From assembly GCA_041655735.1 (NCBI GenBank), contig JBBAEV010000020.1, positions 1-16,589 of the forward strand: 16,589 nt of DNA, in the 5' to 3' direction. Below are positions 6,555 through 12,564 of this stretch, in pieces. A model generated the notes under the pieces. That model was given only the letters and a program-made list of their open reading frames with translations, was not told the origin of the DNA and ran no database searches. The position numbers and the translations under genes were made by a program. The first letter of the stretch is position 1. Every line of letters begins with the position of its first letter. The DNA is from JBBAEV01 sp041655735 (GTDB lineage: Bacteria; Bacillota_I; Bacilli_A; RF39; UBA660).

Positions 6555-7314
6555 AATTTAATACCTCTTCTTTTAATTCTTTAAAACCATTTCTACTCCA
6601 CAACCATAAAGCAGTATGAATATCAATTGGTTTATATTTTGTTCCTTTAAACAATACATTCCATCTATCTATAACTATTTGCTGTACATTATTATTATTT
6701 AATTCTATTTCATTTATTAATCCTAATCTATGAGTAGCCTTTACTACATGAGTATCAGGGGCTACTGTTAAACATTCAATGTTTTTATATTTTTTGTCAG
6801 TATATTGATATATTACATACAGCCAGTAATTACATATTTTCGTACCTGATAAATAAGGAAATTTATGTTTGTTTTCTTTTTGAATAAAATCCCTTATTTT
6901 ATTAACATCATTATCAAACTCTATAAATAATTTTCTAATATCACCATTATATAATTCTACTATGGTATTACATAGTTTAATCCATATTTCGGTTTGTTTA
7001 TTTTTTTGTAATGCTACTTTATATTTTATTAAAGCTGATTGTATTTTTTTAAATGGAGTATTTACTACAATTTTAGGATTAAATACAAAATTAGTTTCTT
7101 TATCATTATATGTTTTTAAAGCGCTTTCCCATAGAACATAAGAATTCCTTTGGTAATTTAAAGCCATAGGTAAAGTAAAATATAAATAATTTTCTAAACT
7201 ATCTTTACTTAAATGAGGATTACTATCTTCGGGCATTACTTCCCCACCAAGTTCACCATTTTTATACATATCATATAATATATCTATTTTATGTAGAATG
7301 CATTTTTTATCCAT
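6553..7314 (-). CDS. Probable AGOG-like HhH DNA glycosylase/AP lyase
   Basis: A 253-aa protein whose second half looks like a helix-hairpin-helix base-excision glycosylase. The hairpin segment is FPYLSGTKICNYWL (residues 152-165), with K159 at the place of the Schiff-base lysine, followed by APDTHVVKATHRLGLI (185-200), with D187 at the catalytic aspartate. The 28-residue Lys-to-Asp gap is longer than in endonuclease III or OGG1 and closer to archaeal 8-oxoguanine glycosylase AGOG. The C-terminal IDIHTALWLWSR (230-241) also resembles the end of AGOG. No C-terminal Fe-S cysteines are present. The expected role is removal of oxidised guanine from DNA. The start has AAGGGGGT upstream, and it follows the small 7328-7699 gene by 13 bases in one unit. 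The fold is fairly certain; the substrate is inferred. Confidence 0.65.
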   Translation of the reverse strand: MDKKCILHKIDILYDMYKNGELGGEVMPEDSNPHLSKDSLENYLYFTLPMALNYQRNSYVLWESALKTYNDKETNFVFNPKIVVNTPFKKIQSALIKYKVALQKNKQTEIWIKLCNTIVELYNGDIRKLFIEFDNDVNKIRDFIQKENKHKFPYLSGTKICNYWLYVIYQYTDKKYKNIECLTVAPDTHVVKATHRLGLINEIELNNNNVQQIVIDRWNVLFKGTKYKPIDIHTALWLWSRNGFKELKEEVLN

Positions 7315-7327
7315 AGTAACCCCCTTG

Positions 7328-7699
7328 TTATAAATCAGTTAAATTTTGTAATGCCATTTTTGAATTATAATTACCTACTATGGGTGATTTATCTAATTCT
7401 ATCGCATAAGCACACAAGTCCCAAACATTATTATCCATATGATACGAGATATAATTATTTTTATTAATTGTAATACCTAATAGGAAATAACCTTCCATAA
7501 CAGTATTATCATTATGTTTTCTTGTCTTCCATACAACTAAATCTTTTCTGTTTGATTTACTAATAAATTGACATAATTTAATGAGTAACATTTGGCGATG
7601 TTTATATAATTCACCAAAAGTATGCCAACCATCACTAATTAAGTCTACATCTATATTACTATTTTTAATTAAGTTATTTATCTCATTTATTTTATTCAT
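7328..7699 (-). CDS. Small phage-type protein of unknown function (123 aa)
   Basis: The centre carries ISDGWHTFGELYKHR (residues 21-35), then a VVWKTRKH segment and MEGYFLLGI (68-76), and later YHMDNNVWDLC (86-96). This order of motifs is seen in small proteins found in phages, prophages and some Bacillota genomes. No function is known to me. There is no membrane segment. The start is supported by GAGGTG five bases upstream. It is the first gene of a two-gene unit with the glycosylase (13-base gap), suggesting linked expression. No other phage genes are nearby, so it is more likely a domesticated or isolated transferred gene than part of a prophage. Confidence 0.7.
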   Translation of the reverse strand: MNKINEINNLIKNSNIDVDLISDGWHTFGELYKHRQMLLIKLCQFISKSNRKDLVVWKTRKHNDNTVMEGYFLLGITINKNNYISYHMDNNVWDLCAYAIELDKSPIVGNYNSKMALQNLTDL

Positions 7700-7718
7700 A
7701 TTAACACCTCTATATTTT

Positions 7719-7724
7719 ATTATA
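7719..7724 (-). promoter_or_regulatory. Possible -10 element of the 7699-6553 unit
   Basis: Minus strand TATAAT 20 bases before the start codon, just past the tRNA-operon terminator. There is no TGN extension and no clear -35, so this is only a candidate. Confidence 0.3.
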
Positions 7725-7737
7725 ATAGATAATCATA

Positions 7738-7769
7738 GAAAAAGGAATTATCAATTTTGATAATTCCTT
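7738..7769 (-). terminator. Terminator of the eight-tRNA operon
   Basis: Thirteen-base perfect arms AAGGAATTATCAA (7742-7754) and TTGATAATTCCTT (7757-7769), followed on the minus strand by a T run, nine bases past the tRNA-fMet CCA. Confidence 0.85.
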
Positions 7770-7777
7770 ATATTCAT

Positions 7778-7854
7778 TGGTTGCGGGGGCAGGATTTGAA
7801 CCTACGGCCTTTGGGTTATGAGCCCAACGAGCTACCGGACTGCTCCACCCCGCG
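7778..7854 (-). tRNA. tRNA-fMet (CAU), initiator
   Basis: Minus strand begins CGCGGGG and ends CCCCGCA-ACCA, giving the unpaired C1-A72 typical of bacterial initiator tRNA. Anticodon loop CTCATAA. The anticodon stem ends in three G-C pairs (GGG/CCC), another initiator mark. Last gene of the operon. Confidence 0.95.
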
Positions 7855-7864
7855 ATTTAATTTA

Positions 7865-7957
7865 TGGCGGAGGAAAAGGGATTCGAACCCCTGCGCCGCT
7901 TTCACGACCTGTCGGTTTTCAAGACCGATCCCTTCAACCAGACTTGGGTATTCCTCC
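7865..7957 (-). tRNA. tRNA-Ser (UGA)
   Basis: Minus strand acceptor GGAGGAA / TTCCTCC, anticodon loop CTTGAAA with anticodon TGA, long variable arm of a class II tRNA, T loop TTCGAAT, discriminator G, encoded CCA. Confidence 0.96.
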
Positions 7958-7961
7958 GTAT

Positions 7962-8048
7962 TGGTGCCTAGAGCCGGAATTGAACCGGCACGGGATTGCT
8001 CCCGCAGGATTTTAAGTCCTGTGCGTCTACCTATTCCGCCACCCAGGC
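7962..8048 (-). tRNA. tRNA-Leu (UAA)
   Basis: Minus strand acceptor GCCTGGG / TCTAGGC with two wobbles, anticodon loop CTTAAAA with anticodon TAA, long variable arm, discriminator A, encoded CCA. This tRNA is the usual host of cyanobacterial group I introns, but here it is uninterrupted. Confidence 0.96.
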
Positions 8049-8054
8049 ATATTA

Positions 8055-8130
8055 TGGTGTCCCGTACAGAACTCGAATCTGTGACCCTTTGATTAAAAGT
8101 CAAATGCTCTACCAACTGAGCTAACGGGAC
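8055..8130 (-). tRNA. tRNA-Lys (UUU)
   Basis: Minus strand acceptor GTCCCGT / ACGGGAC, anticodon loop CTTTTAA with anticodon TTT, T loop TTCGAGT, discriminator A, encoded CCA. Confidence 0.96.
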
Positions 8131-8142
8131 GTGTTAAATTAT

Positions 8143-8217
8143 TGGCTGCCTCGGCTGGATTCGAACCAACGAATGTCAGAGTCAAAGTCTGATGCCTTAC
8201 CGCTTGGCTACGAGGCA
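8143..8217 (-). tRNA. tRNA-Gln (UUG)
   Basis: Minus strand acceptor TGCCTCG / CGAGGCA, anticodon loop CTTTGAC with anticodon TTG, T loop TTCGAAT, discriminator G, encoded CCA. Confidence 0.96.
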
Positions 8218-8365
8218 ATATTATGGTGGAGGGGGAAGGATTTGAACCTCCGAAACCAAGGTAACAGATTTCTTACCACTACAATTTTCATTGCCACCAT
8301 ATGTTTGTGGTCTGGACTTTCTCTTTACCATAGATTAAAATCCTTAGGTACTTAGTATAAAGCCT

Positions 8366-8797
8366 CTACACACGGAGATTTAATATGTTATCCAAACTAA
8401 ATTCTTTATAATGATTTTTCAAAGGATGTTTTTTATTATCAGAATAATCAATATTAATAGTTCTTTTACCTTTTACTTCTTCAAAAGGAATTAAACAAGA
8501 ATAATTTGGAAATAAATCAGAAAATAAGAAGAAATAATCCACTTCATTAGAAGTATATTTTTTTACTTCTATATGAGAATTATTATGGTATGTTTTTGTT
8601 AGTTCATACACAACACATTTTTCTGATTTGGGAGTAAACTTTGATGTTTTACATTGAATTTTATAATATTTATTTTTAATTTCAACTAGTATATCAACAC
8701 CATCATCTACTAATGGCTTATAGACTTTAATATTTCGGGTCATAAACTCATATATAGCTTTCTGAACACCTATTTCTCCTTGAAGCCTATATGCCAT
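8366..8797 (-). CDS. Intron-encoded PD-(D/E)XK homing endonuclease (I-Ssp6803I-like)
   Basis: A 143-aa DNA endonuclease expected to cut intronless tRNA-Tyr genes near the insertion site and so spread the intron. With the start at ATG 8797, the residues E8, D35 (in DDGVDILVE), Q48 and K50 (in YKIQCK) match in order and spacing the E-D-Q-x-K site of I-Ssp6803I, the roughly 150-aa enzyme from the Synechocystis tRNA-fMet intron. No LAGLIDADG, GIY-YIG or HNH motif is present. This start is chosen because AAGGAGG lies six bases upstream; an in-frame ATG at 8860 would read through the ribozyme core and lacks a ribosome site. The TAG stop lies in the conserved R element. Both ends of the ORF overlap intron core helices. 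Activity is inferred from intact residues. Confidence 0.88.
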   Translation of the reverse strand: MAYRLQGEIGVQKAIYEFMTRNIKVYKPLVDDGVDILVEIKNKYYKIQCKTSKFTPKSEKCVVYELTKTYHNNSHIEVKKYTSNEVDYFFLFSDLFPNYSCLIPFEEVKGKRTINIDYSDNKKHPLKNHYKEFSLDNILNLRV

Positions 8798-8810
8798 ATC
8801 AAACCTCCTT
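8795..8810 (-). promoter_or_regulatory. Endonuclease ribosome binding site and start codon inside the P6 stem
   Basis: AAGGAGG (8804-8810) and ATG (8795-8797) lie in the strand GGAGGTTTGATATG. This pairs over 14 bases, two of them G-U, with CATATTAAATCTCC (8374-8387) near the 3' end of the same ORF. In the folded intron the site would be closed to ribosomes. Confidence 0.7.
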
Positions 8811-8936
8811 GCTCGGGATTGCCATTTTAAAGGGTTCCCCGAATTAGCTAAGTTTTTCATCTTATAATTTCTTATAAGAGCTGCAATTATTTACAGTCTG
8901 CCGCGTTTGACCACTTCGCTACCCCTCCAATATAAA

Positions 8937-9012
<76 letters not shown>

Positions 9013-9017
9013 ATAAA

Positions 9018-9094
9018 TGGTGGACGATGTAGGACTCGAACCTACGACCCCCTGCTTGTAAGGCAGGTGCTCTAACCAACTGAGCTAATCGTCC
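9018..9094 (-). tRNA. tRNA-Val (UAC)
   Basis: Minus strand acceptor GGACGAT / ATCGTCC, anticodon loop CTTACAA with anticodon TAC, T loop TTCGAGT, discriminator A, encoded CCA. First gene of the eight-tRNA operon. Confidence 0.96.
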
Positions 9095-9121
9095 ATGGTA
9101 ATCAATGTGATAGACTTTTAT

Positions 9122-9150
9122 AATATAACATCTCTACATTTGTTTGTCAA
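9122..9150 (-). promoter_or_regulatory. Promoter of the eight-tRNA operon
   Basis: Minus strand TTGACA (9145-9150), 17-base spacer, TATATT (9122-9127), about 27 bases before tRNA-Val. The perfect -35 and ideal spacing fit a strong stable-RNA promoter. Confidence 0.75.
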
Positions 9151-9194
9151 TACTATATAAAGTTTAAATTATTCATTTTTTTTGACTTTACACA

Positions 9195-9551
9195 TTAACT
9201 ATTATCCATTTCTTTTATCTTATTTTTTATCCAATCTTTCAATTTATTCCTTAAAGGATTAAATCCATTTTTTGTTTCTATTATTATATTCTTTTTATTT
9301 TTCCCTGATTTATAATTTATATCTTTTATACTTAATTTTAATTGCTTATTTTTGTTATCTATATCTATAACTTTTACATATATAGTTTCTCCGATATTAA
9401 TAAAATCATTTATACTTCTCACAAATCGATAAGATAATTCAGATATATGAATAAGTCCATTATATTCCTTATCAATATTAACAAATACTCCGTAGTTTTC
9501 TATTCCAGTAACATTTCCTTTTATTATATTTCCTTTTTCATATTTATTCAT
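9195..9551 (-). CDS. S1 RNA-binding domain protein (GSP13/YugI-CvfD type)
   Basis: A 118-aa protein with one S1 (OB-fold) domain at residues 6-78: KGNIIKGNVTGIENYGVFVN (6-25), GLIHISELS (32-40), IGETIYVKVIDID (53-65) and KQLKLSIKDI (69-78). A Lys-rich tail follows. Length and layout match the small S1 proteins YugI (general stress protein 13) of B. subtilis and CvfD of streptococci, which bind RNA or ribosomes and affect gene expression after transcription. The ATG at 9551 is chosen because GAGGTGACATC precedes it. The open frame runs 27 codons further upstream, but that part is AT-rich, overlaps the promoter TGATATAAT and has no ribosome site. It is divergent from the NifU-type gene. Confidence 0.85.
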   Translation of the reverse strand: MNKYEKGNIIKGNVTGIENYGVFVNIDKEYNGLIHISELSYRFVRSINDFINIGETIYVKVIDIDNKNKQLKLSIKDINYKSGKNKKNIIIETKNGFNPLRNKLKDWIKNKIKEMDNS

Positions 9552-9570
9552 GATGTCACCTCTTATTCGA

Positions 9571-9579
9571 ATTATATCA
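9571..9579 (-). promoter_or_regulatory. Extended -10 promoter of the S1-protein gene
   Basis: Minus strand TGATATAAT, 20 bases before the chosen ATG. Its position also argues against the longer reading frame upstream. Confidence 0.5.
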
Positions 9580-9646
9580 TATTTATAAAAAAAAATATTC
9601 TTTACTATATTATATTTTACATTTATAATCAATTTAGGTGATATAA

Positions 9647-9877
9647 ATGAACGAACTAGAAGAAAAAGTAATTGAGGTATTAGATAAAATTAAACCCTAT
9701 TTACAAAAAGATGGGGGCGATGTAGAGTTTGTAAAGGTAGAAAAAGATACTGTTTATGTAAGAGTTCTTGGTGCGTGTGTTAATTGCGCAATGTTTGAAA
9801 TGACATTAAAAAATGGTATAGAACTCGCTCTTACTTCTGAAATACCTGAAATAAAAAAAGTAATAAATATTGAATAA
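9647..9877 (+). CDS. yutI: NifU C-terminal-domain Fe-S protein (YutI-like)
   Basis: A 76-aa single-domain Nfu/NifU protein that binds an Fe-S cluster and passes it to target enzymes. The family pattern is complete: IKPYLQKDGGDVEFVKV (residues 15-31), then VLGACVNCAMFEMTLKNGIE (40-59) with the cluster-binding C44 and C47, then EIPEIKKV (65-72). AGGTGA lies five bases before the ATG. It is convergent with yutH, as part of a yutI-yutH-yutG neighbourhood known from Bacillus. Its last seven codons and stop lie in a bidirectional terminator stem and loop, which limits how that C-terminus can vary. Confidence 0.93.
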   Translation: MNELEEKVIEVLDKIKPYLQKDGGDVEFVKVEKDTVYVRVLGACVNCAMFEMTLKNGIELALTSEIPEIKKVINIE

Positions 9878-9891
9878 TTTATTACTTTTTT
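9854..9891. terminator. Bidirectional terminator holding both stop codons
   Basis: Fifteen-base perfect arms AAAAAAGTAATAAAT (9854-9868) and ATTTATTACTTTTTT (9877-9891) with an 8-base loop. The plus-strand stop (9875-9877) and the minus-strand stop (9882-9884) both lie inside it. Confidence 0.8.
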
Positions 9892-10805
9892 ATTAACCAC
9901 TCTACTTTGGGTATAAAAGTAATAGTATTTAAATAATTATATATATCATATAAATATTCCTCATAATCAGATACCTTATTTATAATAGGTATAATTTCCT
10001 CTTCTTTCATTTTTTGATCTATTATTTTTTCAAAAATATCAAAGTAATAAGAGGGATATAATAATCTACCAAATAAAAATCGAAGCCCATATTCAGAAAA
10101 AGGATTATGGGTAAAATATTCATGAAGTTCTGGCCATATGTTTTTATTTTCATAAAAACTAGTTTTTATATATTCACTTAAGTCTCTTACTTTATGGTCT
10201 ACAATAAGATTTAAGGGATTATAAAAATCATATAAAGTAGCATCTTTTTCAATTCTACGATGAGATACAACAAATGCATCTAATGGCATAGTTTTAGACT
10301 CTATAGTAGTATATTTTATATACGATATCGCATTTTCAGCCATACCTATATAATAACTTATAGAGTCACTTAATATAGGATATTTTTTCCCAAATTCACT
10401 TATTTGATATTCTAAATAATCAACTTTATTGGTCCATAATTGAAACCAATTTATTCTACTTAAAGAAGGATTATATTGGACTCCTATTGATTTTAAGGCA
10501 ATATCGTGAATGTCAGATAAATCACCTGCCTTAATATCATTGACATAGACTTTCATAAGTATATATGGTATATTATTAACATATGTTAGAGGTTGATTTT
10601 CTTTATTTAAAATTATTTCATGAACTAATATATTTTTTTTTATTAGTTCTTGGTGTAGAGAAAAAATATCCTTTATTTCATTAAGAGGTCGTTCATAAGG
10701 AACTAAATAATATTTATCATTATTAATGGGAAAAAGAAAATGATTATTAATTTGTCTAATAACCTCAGGATATAAATTATAATAGTAATTTATTACATTT
10801 TTCAT
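9882..10805 (-). CDS. yutH: YutH-like spore coat-associated protein (CotS/kinase-like fold)
   Basis: A 307-aa protein resembling Bacillus YutH, of the CotS group that shares the aminoglycoside-phosphotransferase fold. The N-terminus reads as a small kinase-like lobe (YYLVPYERPLNEIKDIFSLHQ, in residues 32-52). The place where an active kinase would show HGD and DxD motifs has VVSHRRIEKDATLYDFYNP, so it looks catalytically dead. Identification rests on this overall pattern together with its neighbours NifU and PgpA-like, the same trio as yutI-yutH-yutG in B. subtilis. GAGGT precedes the ATG. In Bacillus YutH is linked to the spore coat. Whether this organism sporulates cannot be told here; yunB in the same window supports it. 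Confidence 0.72.
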   Translation of the reverse strand: MKNVINYYYNLYPEVIRQINNHFLFPINNDKYYLVPYERPLNEIKDIFSLHQELIKKNILVHEIILNKENQPLTYVNNIPYILMKVYVNDIKAGDLSDIHDIALKSIGVQYNPSLSRINWFQLWTNKVDYLEYQISEFGKKYPILSDSISYYIGMAENAISYIKYTTIESKTMPLDAFVVSHRRIEKDATLYDFYNPLNLIVDHKVRDLSEYIKTSFYENKNIWPELHEYFTHNPFSEYGLRFLFGRLLYPSYYFDIFEKIIDQKMKEEEIIPIINKVSDYEEYLYDIYNYLNTITFIPKVEWLIKK

Positions 10806-10864
10806 ATTAATTACCTCATAAAATTGTATGAAAAATTAATATTATTTATGATAGGAGAATATAT

Positions 10865-11347
10865 ATGGATTTAAAAAAAATAGCATTAAATAGATTGAAA
10901 GATCGCGGCGTTAGTATTAATGACATGGCTAAAATAGTATATGATATTCAAAAAGACTTTATTGATGATATTGATATTAAAAAGTGTGAAGAAACTATAT
11001 TATTAATATTAAATAAACGAGAAGTTATTAATGCAGTACTTACTGGAATTGCGATAGATGAGGGAGTAGAAAAAGGTATTTTTGATGAACACATATATAA
11101 AATAATTATGGAAGATCAAGGTTTATATGGCGTGGATGAAATATTAGCACTTAGCATTGTAAATATATATGGTTCTATTGCGCTGACTAATTTTGGTTAT
11201 GTTGATAAATGCAAACCAGGAATAATAGGAATAATTGATAAAGAGGGGAAAGAAAGTAATAAGTGTCATACTTTTTTAGATGATATTGTAGGAGCTATTG
11301 TAGCTGCGGCTGCGAGTAGACTAGCTCATCATAATGAAGATAAATAA
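10865..11347 (+). CDS. yutG: Phosphatidylglycerophosphatase A-related protein (YutG-like)
   Basis: A 160-aa protein of the PgpA family, related to enzymes that remove phosphate from phosphatidylglycerophosphate. The second half holds the strongest signature: GLYGVDEILALSIVNIYGSI (residues 86-105), LTNFGYVDK (107-115), KPGIIG (117-122), CHTFLDDIVGAIVAAAASRL (134-153). As in YutG of B. subtilis, the chain is less hydrophobic than E. coli PgpA, and its enzymatic activity should be taken as unproven. AGGAG lies seven bases before the ATG. It is divergent from yutH with 59 bases between the two start codons and ends in a terminator shared with the convergent 393-aa gene. Confidence 0.88.
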   Translation: MDLKKIALNRLKDRGVSINDMAKIVYDIQKDFIDDIDIKKCEETILLILNKREVINAVLTGIAIDEGVEKGIFDEHIYKIIMEDQGLYGVDEILALSIVNIYGSIALTNFGYVDKCKPGIIGIIDKEGKESNKCHTFLDDIVGAIVAAAASRLAHHNEDK

Positions 11348-11371
11348 AAAAGCTATTTACATAGCTTTTTT
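11346..11371. terminator. Bidirectional terminator between yutG and the 393-aa gene
   Basis: Eleven-base perfect arms AAAAAAGCTAT (11346-11356) and ATAGCTTTTTT (11361-11371), loop TTAC. Both convergent stop codons overlap its ends. Confidence 0.85.
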
Positions 11372-12551
11372 ATTTTCCACCTAACGTGTGTTCTCCAGTA
11401 TACTGTTCTGATTCTCTTGGAGGACTTCCTAAATCTGTTAATATTTGAGAAGTATCCTCTTTATTAATACCTAAAGTTTTTAAAACTGCCCTTATTGTTT
11501 CGGGGTTTTCATCCTTATGGTTACTTTCTATAATCTCCTTAGCTCTTTCAGGAGATAGGGCTAACCCTGGAACTGTTTGTTCAGGAGTTACAGAAGTCAT
11601 TGATTCTTCTGGGGCTGTATGTCTCCCTCTTGAATTACGATTATTATTAGATATAAATTCTATTCCTAAATCAACAAACTCTTCATCATTCCCTCTTTGT
11701 TTTGTTTCATTTCTTATATTTTCAACTTGCTCAGGATCTAATACAGAGGCGATTAACTCTCCTGTTTTTGACAATAGGTTTTTAAACTTTCTTTGTAATT
11801 TTTCATGTTCTGCAACTGGTATTAACTGACCTGCTTCTAATCTTATGTTTTGTGTGTTATTTTTTTGGAGAGTCATAACCCATTCATTAAGTTTAGATAA
11901 TTGATCTGTTGTTTCTTCTGCCAATTTCTTCATTTCTAAATACATTGTCGCTAATTGTTCTTTAGGTATTTCTAAAAATTCCCTAATATCTGGTTTTTCC
12001 CCTTGAGATGGCTGTAAATTATTCCCTAAAGATTTATCAGTATTCCTTTTTTCGTCTTTTTCTAACTCATGTAGTCTTTCAAATTCATTATTAGGGATAG
12101 CCGTTTCAAGTTTCTTTTGAAAATATTGATATCCCTTTTTAATAACCCATCTTACAGGGCTCATAAGAACTACGGGAATAGATAAAAAGACTTTTGCTCC
12201 TAAAAATTTAAAAACATAACGAGTTTTTGCCAAAGGCTTCATATTGCTTTTTATTAAACCAATTTCTTTTCTTTTTTCTCCGCCTGTTTTGTTAAATTCT
12301 TCTTGAACAGAATCTATTTGTTCTACCACATTAGTAATCTCGCCTTTTTTTCCTGCATCATATAATTGTTCCGCTTGGTTGCCCATGTCTTTTAAGAACT
12401 TCTTATATTCTTTTGAAGCTTTTTTAAATGGTGCGAGTTCCTGTTTGTTATTTTCCATTACTTTATTTGCCCATTTAAAATGATCAGAAAGTTTTTGCTT
12501 TAAAACAAATTTTCTAATTTGACCTATTACTTTTTCTAATTTCTCATTCAT
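11370..12551 (-). CDS. Coiled-coil protein of unknown function (393 aa)
   Basis: I do not recognise this protein. It starts with Lys/Glu-rich helices (residues 1-100), then a hydrophobic stretch flanked by basic residues (about 114-137, KFLGAKVFLSIPVVLMSPVR) that could insert in or lie on the membrane. A charged helical middle (150-285) and a polar, probably disordered part rich in Arg, Asn, Thr and Pro (about 295-335) follow. It closes with a short helical module (about 338-375). There is no signal peptide. It is the second gene of an operon with the DUF1292 protein: 13 bases separate them and GGGAGG overlaps the upstream stop. Base composition is somewhat richer in GC than its neighbours, as in the 2773-3456 gene. 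It may be lineage-specific or recently acquired. Confidence 0.65.
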   Translation of the reverse strand: MNEKLEKVIGQIRKFVLKQKLSDHFKWANKVMENNKQELAPFKKASKEYKKFLKDMGNQAEQLYDAGKKGEITNVVEQIDSVQEEFNKTGGEKRKEIGLIKSNMKPLAKTRYVFKFLGAKVFLSIPVVLMSPVRWVIKKGYQYFQKKLETAIPNNEFERLHELEKDEKRNTDKSLGNNLQPSQGEKPDIREFLEIPKEQLATMYLEMKKLAEETTDQLSKLNEWVMTLQKNNTQNIRLEAGQLIPVAEHEKLQRKFKNLLSKTGELIASVLDPEQVENIRNETKQRGNDEEFVDLGIEFISNNNRNSRGRHTAPEESMTSVTPEQTVPGLALSPERAKEIIESNHKDENPETIRAVLKTLGINKEDTSQILTDLGSPPRESEQYTGEHTLGGK

Positions 12552-12564
12552 CTAAAAAACCTCC

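Larger units (their letters stand above)
8272..8892 (-). ncRNA. Group I self-splicing intron (IC3-like) in tRNA-Tyr
   Basis: A 621-nt ribozyme, read on the minus strand. P1: exon CTGT (8893-8896) pairs with GCAG (8881-8884), placing T8893 opposite G8884. P2: CTTATAA-GAAA-TTATAAG (8861-8878). P3: ACTTAG (8848-8853) with CTAAGT (8350-8355). P4: CGGGG (8837-8841) with TCCCG (8814-8818), inside the P and Q elements ATTCGGGGAAC and GGCAATCCCGAGC. P6: a 14-bp helix, 8795-8808 with 8374-8387. R element GTGTAGAGGCTT; P7: GGCTT (8360-8364) with AAGTC (8315-8319). A P9-type hairpin CAAT-GAAA-ATTG lies at 8282-8293, and the last base is G (8272). The core order and wording closely follow the Azoarcus tRNA-Ile and cyanobacterial tRNA-Leu introns. 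Splicing itself is inferred. The endonuclease ORF sits in the P6 loop. Confidence 0.93.
8224..8928 (-). tRNA. tRNA-Tyr (GUA), interrupted by a group I intron
   Basis: The gene is in two pieces: 5' exon 8893-8928 and 3' exon 8224-8271. Joined, they give a complete tRNA: acceptor GGAGGGG / CCCCTCC, D arm GCG/CGC, anticodon stem GCAGA / TCTGT around loop CTGTAAA (anticodon GTA, Tyr), a short class II variable arm, T arm GGAGG/CCTTC, discriminator A and encoded CCA. AAAT occurs both at the start of the intron and at the start of the 3' exon, so the junction could slide. Only a cut after T8893 gives both the U-G pair expected at a 5' splice site and a terminal intron G. The intron then lies between anticodon bases 35 and 36. 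The unspliced tRNA cannot work, so growth should depend on splicing if this is the only tRNA-Tyr. Confidence 0.93.

Noticed and set aside
7757..8355. Several open frames on both strands over 7757-8355
   Set aside because: They are readings of the fMet, Ser, Leu, Lys, Gln and Tyr tRNA genes and carry the RGGIRTP/DLNLRPLGYE-type peptides known as tRNA mistranslations.
8272..8892. Group II intron or archaeal-type tRNA intron
   Set aside because: There is no GUGYG start, domain V or reverse transcriptase, and no bulge-helix-bulge at the junctions; P/Q/R/S elements of group I are present.
9552..9632. 27-codon N-terminal extension of the S1 protein
   Set aside because: There is no ribosome site, it covers the TGATATAAT promoter, and GAGGTGA stands directly before ATG 9551.
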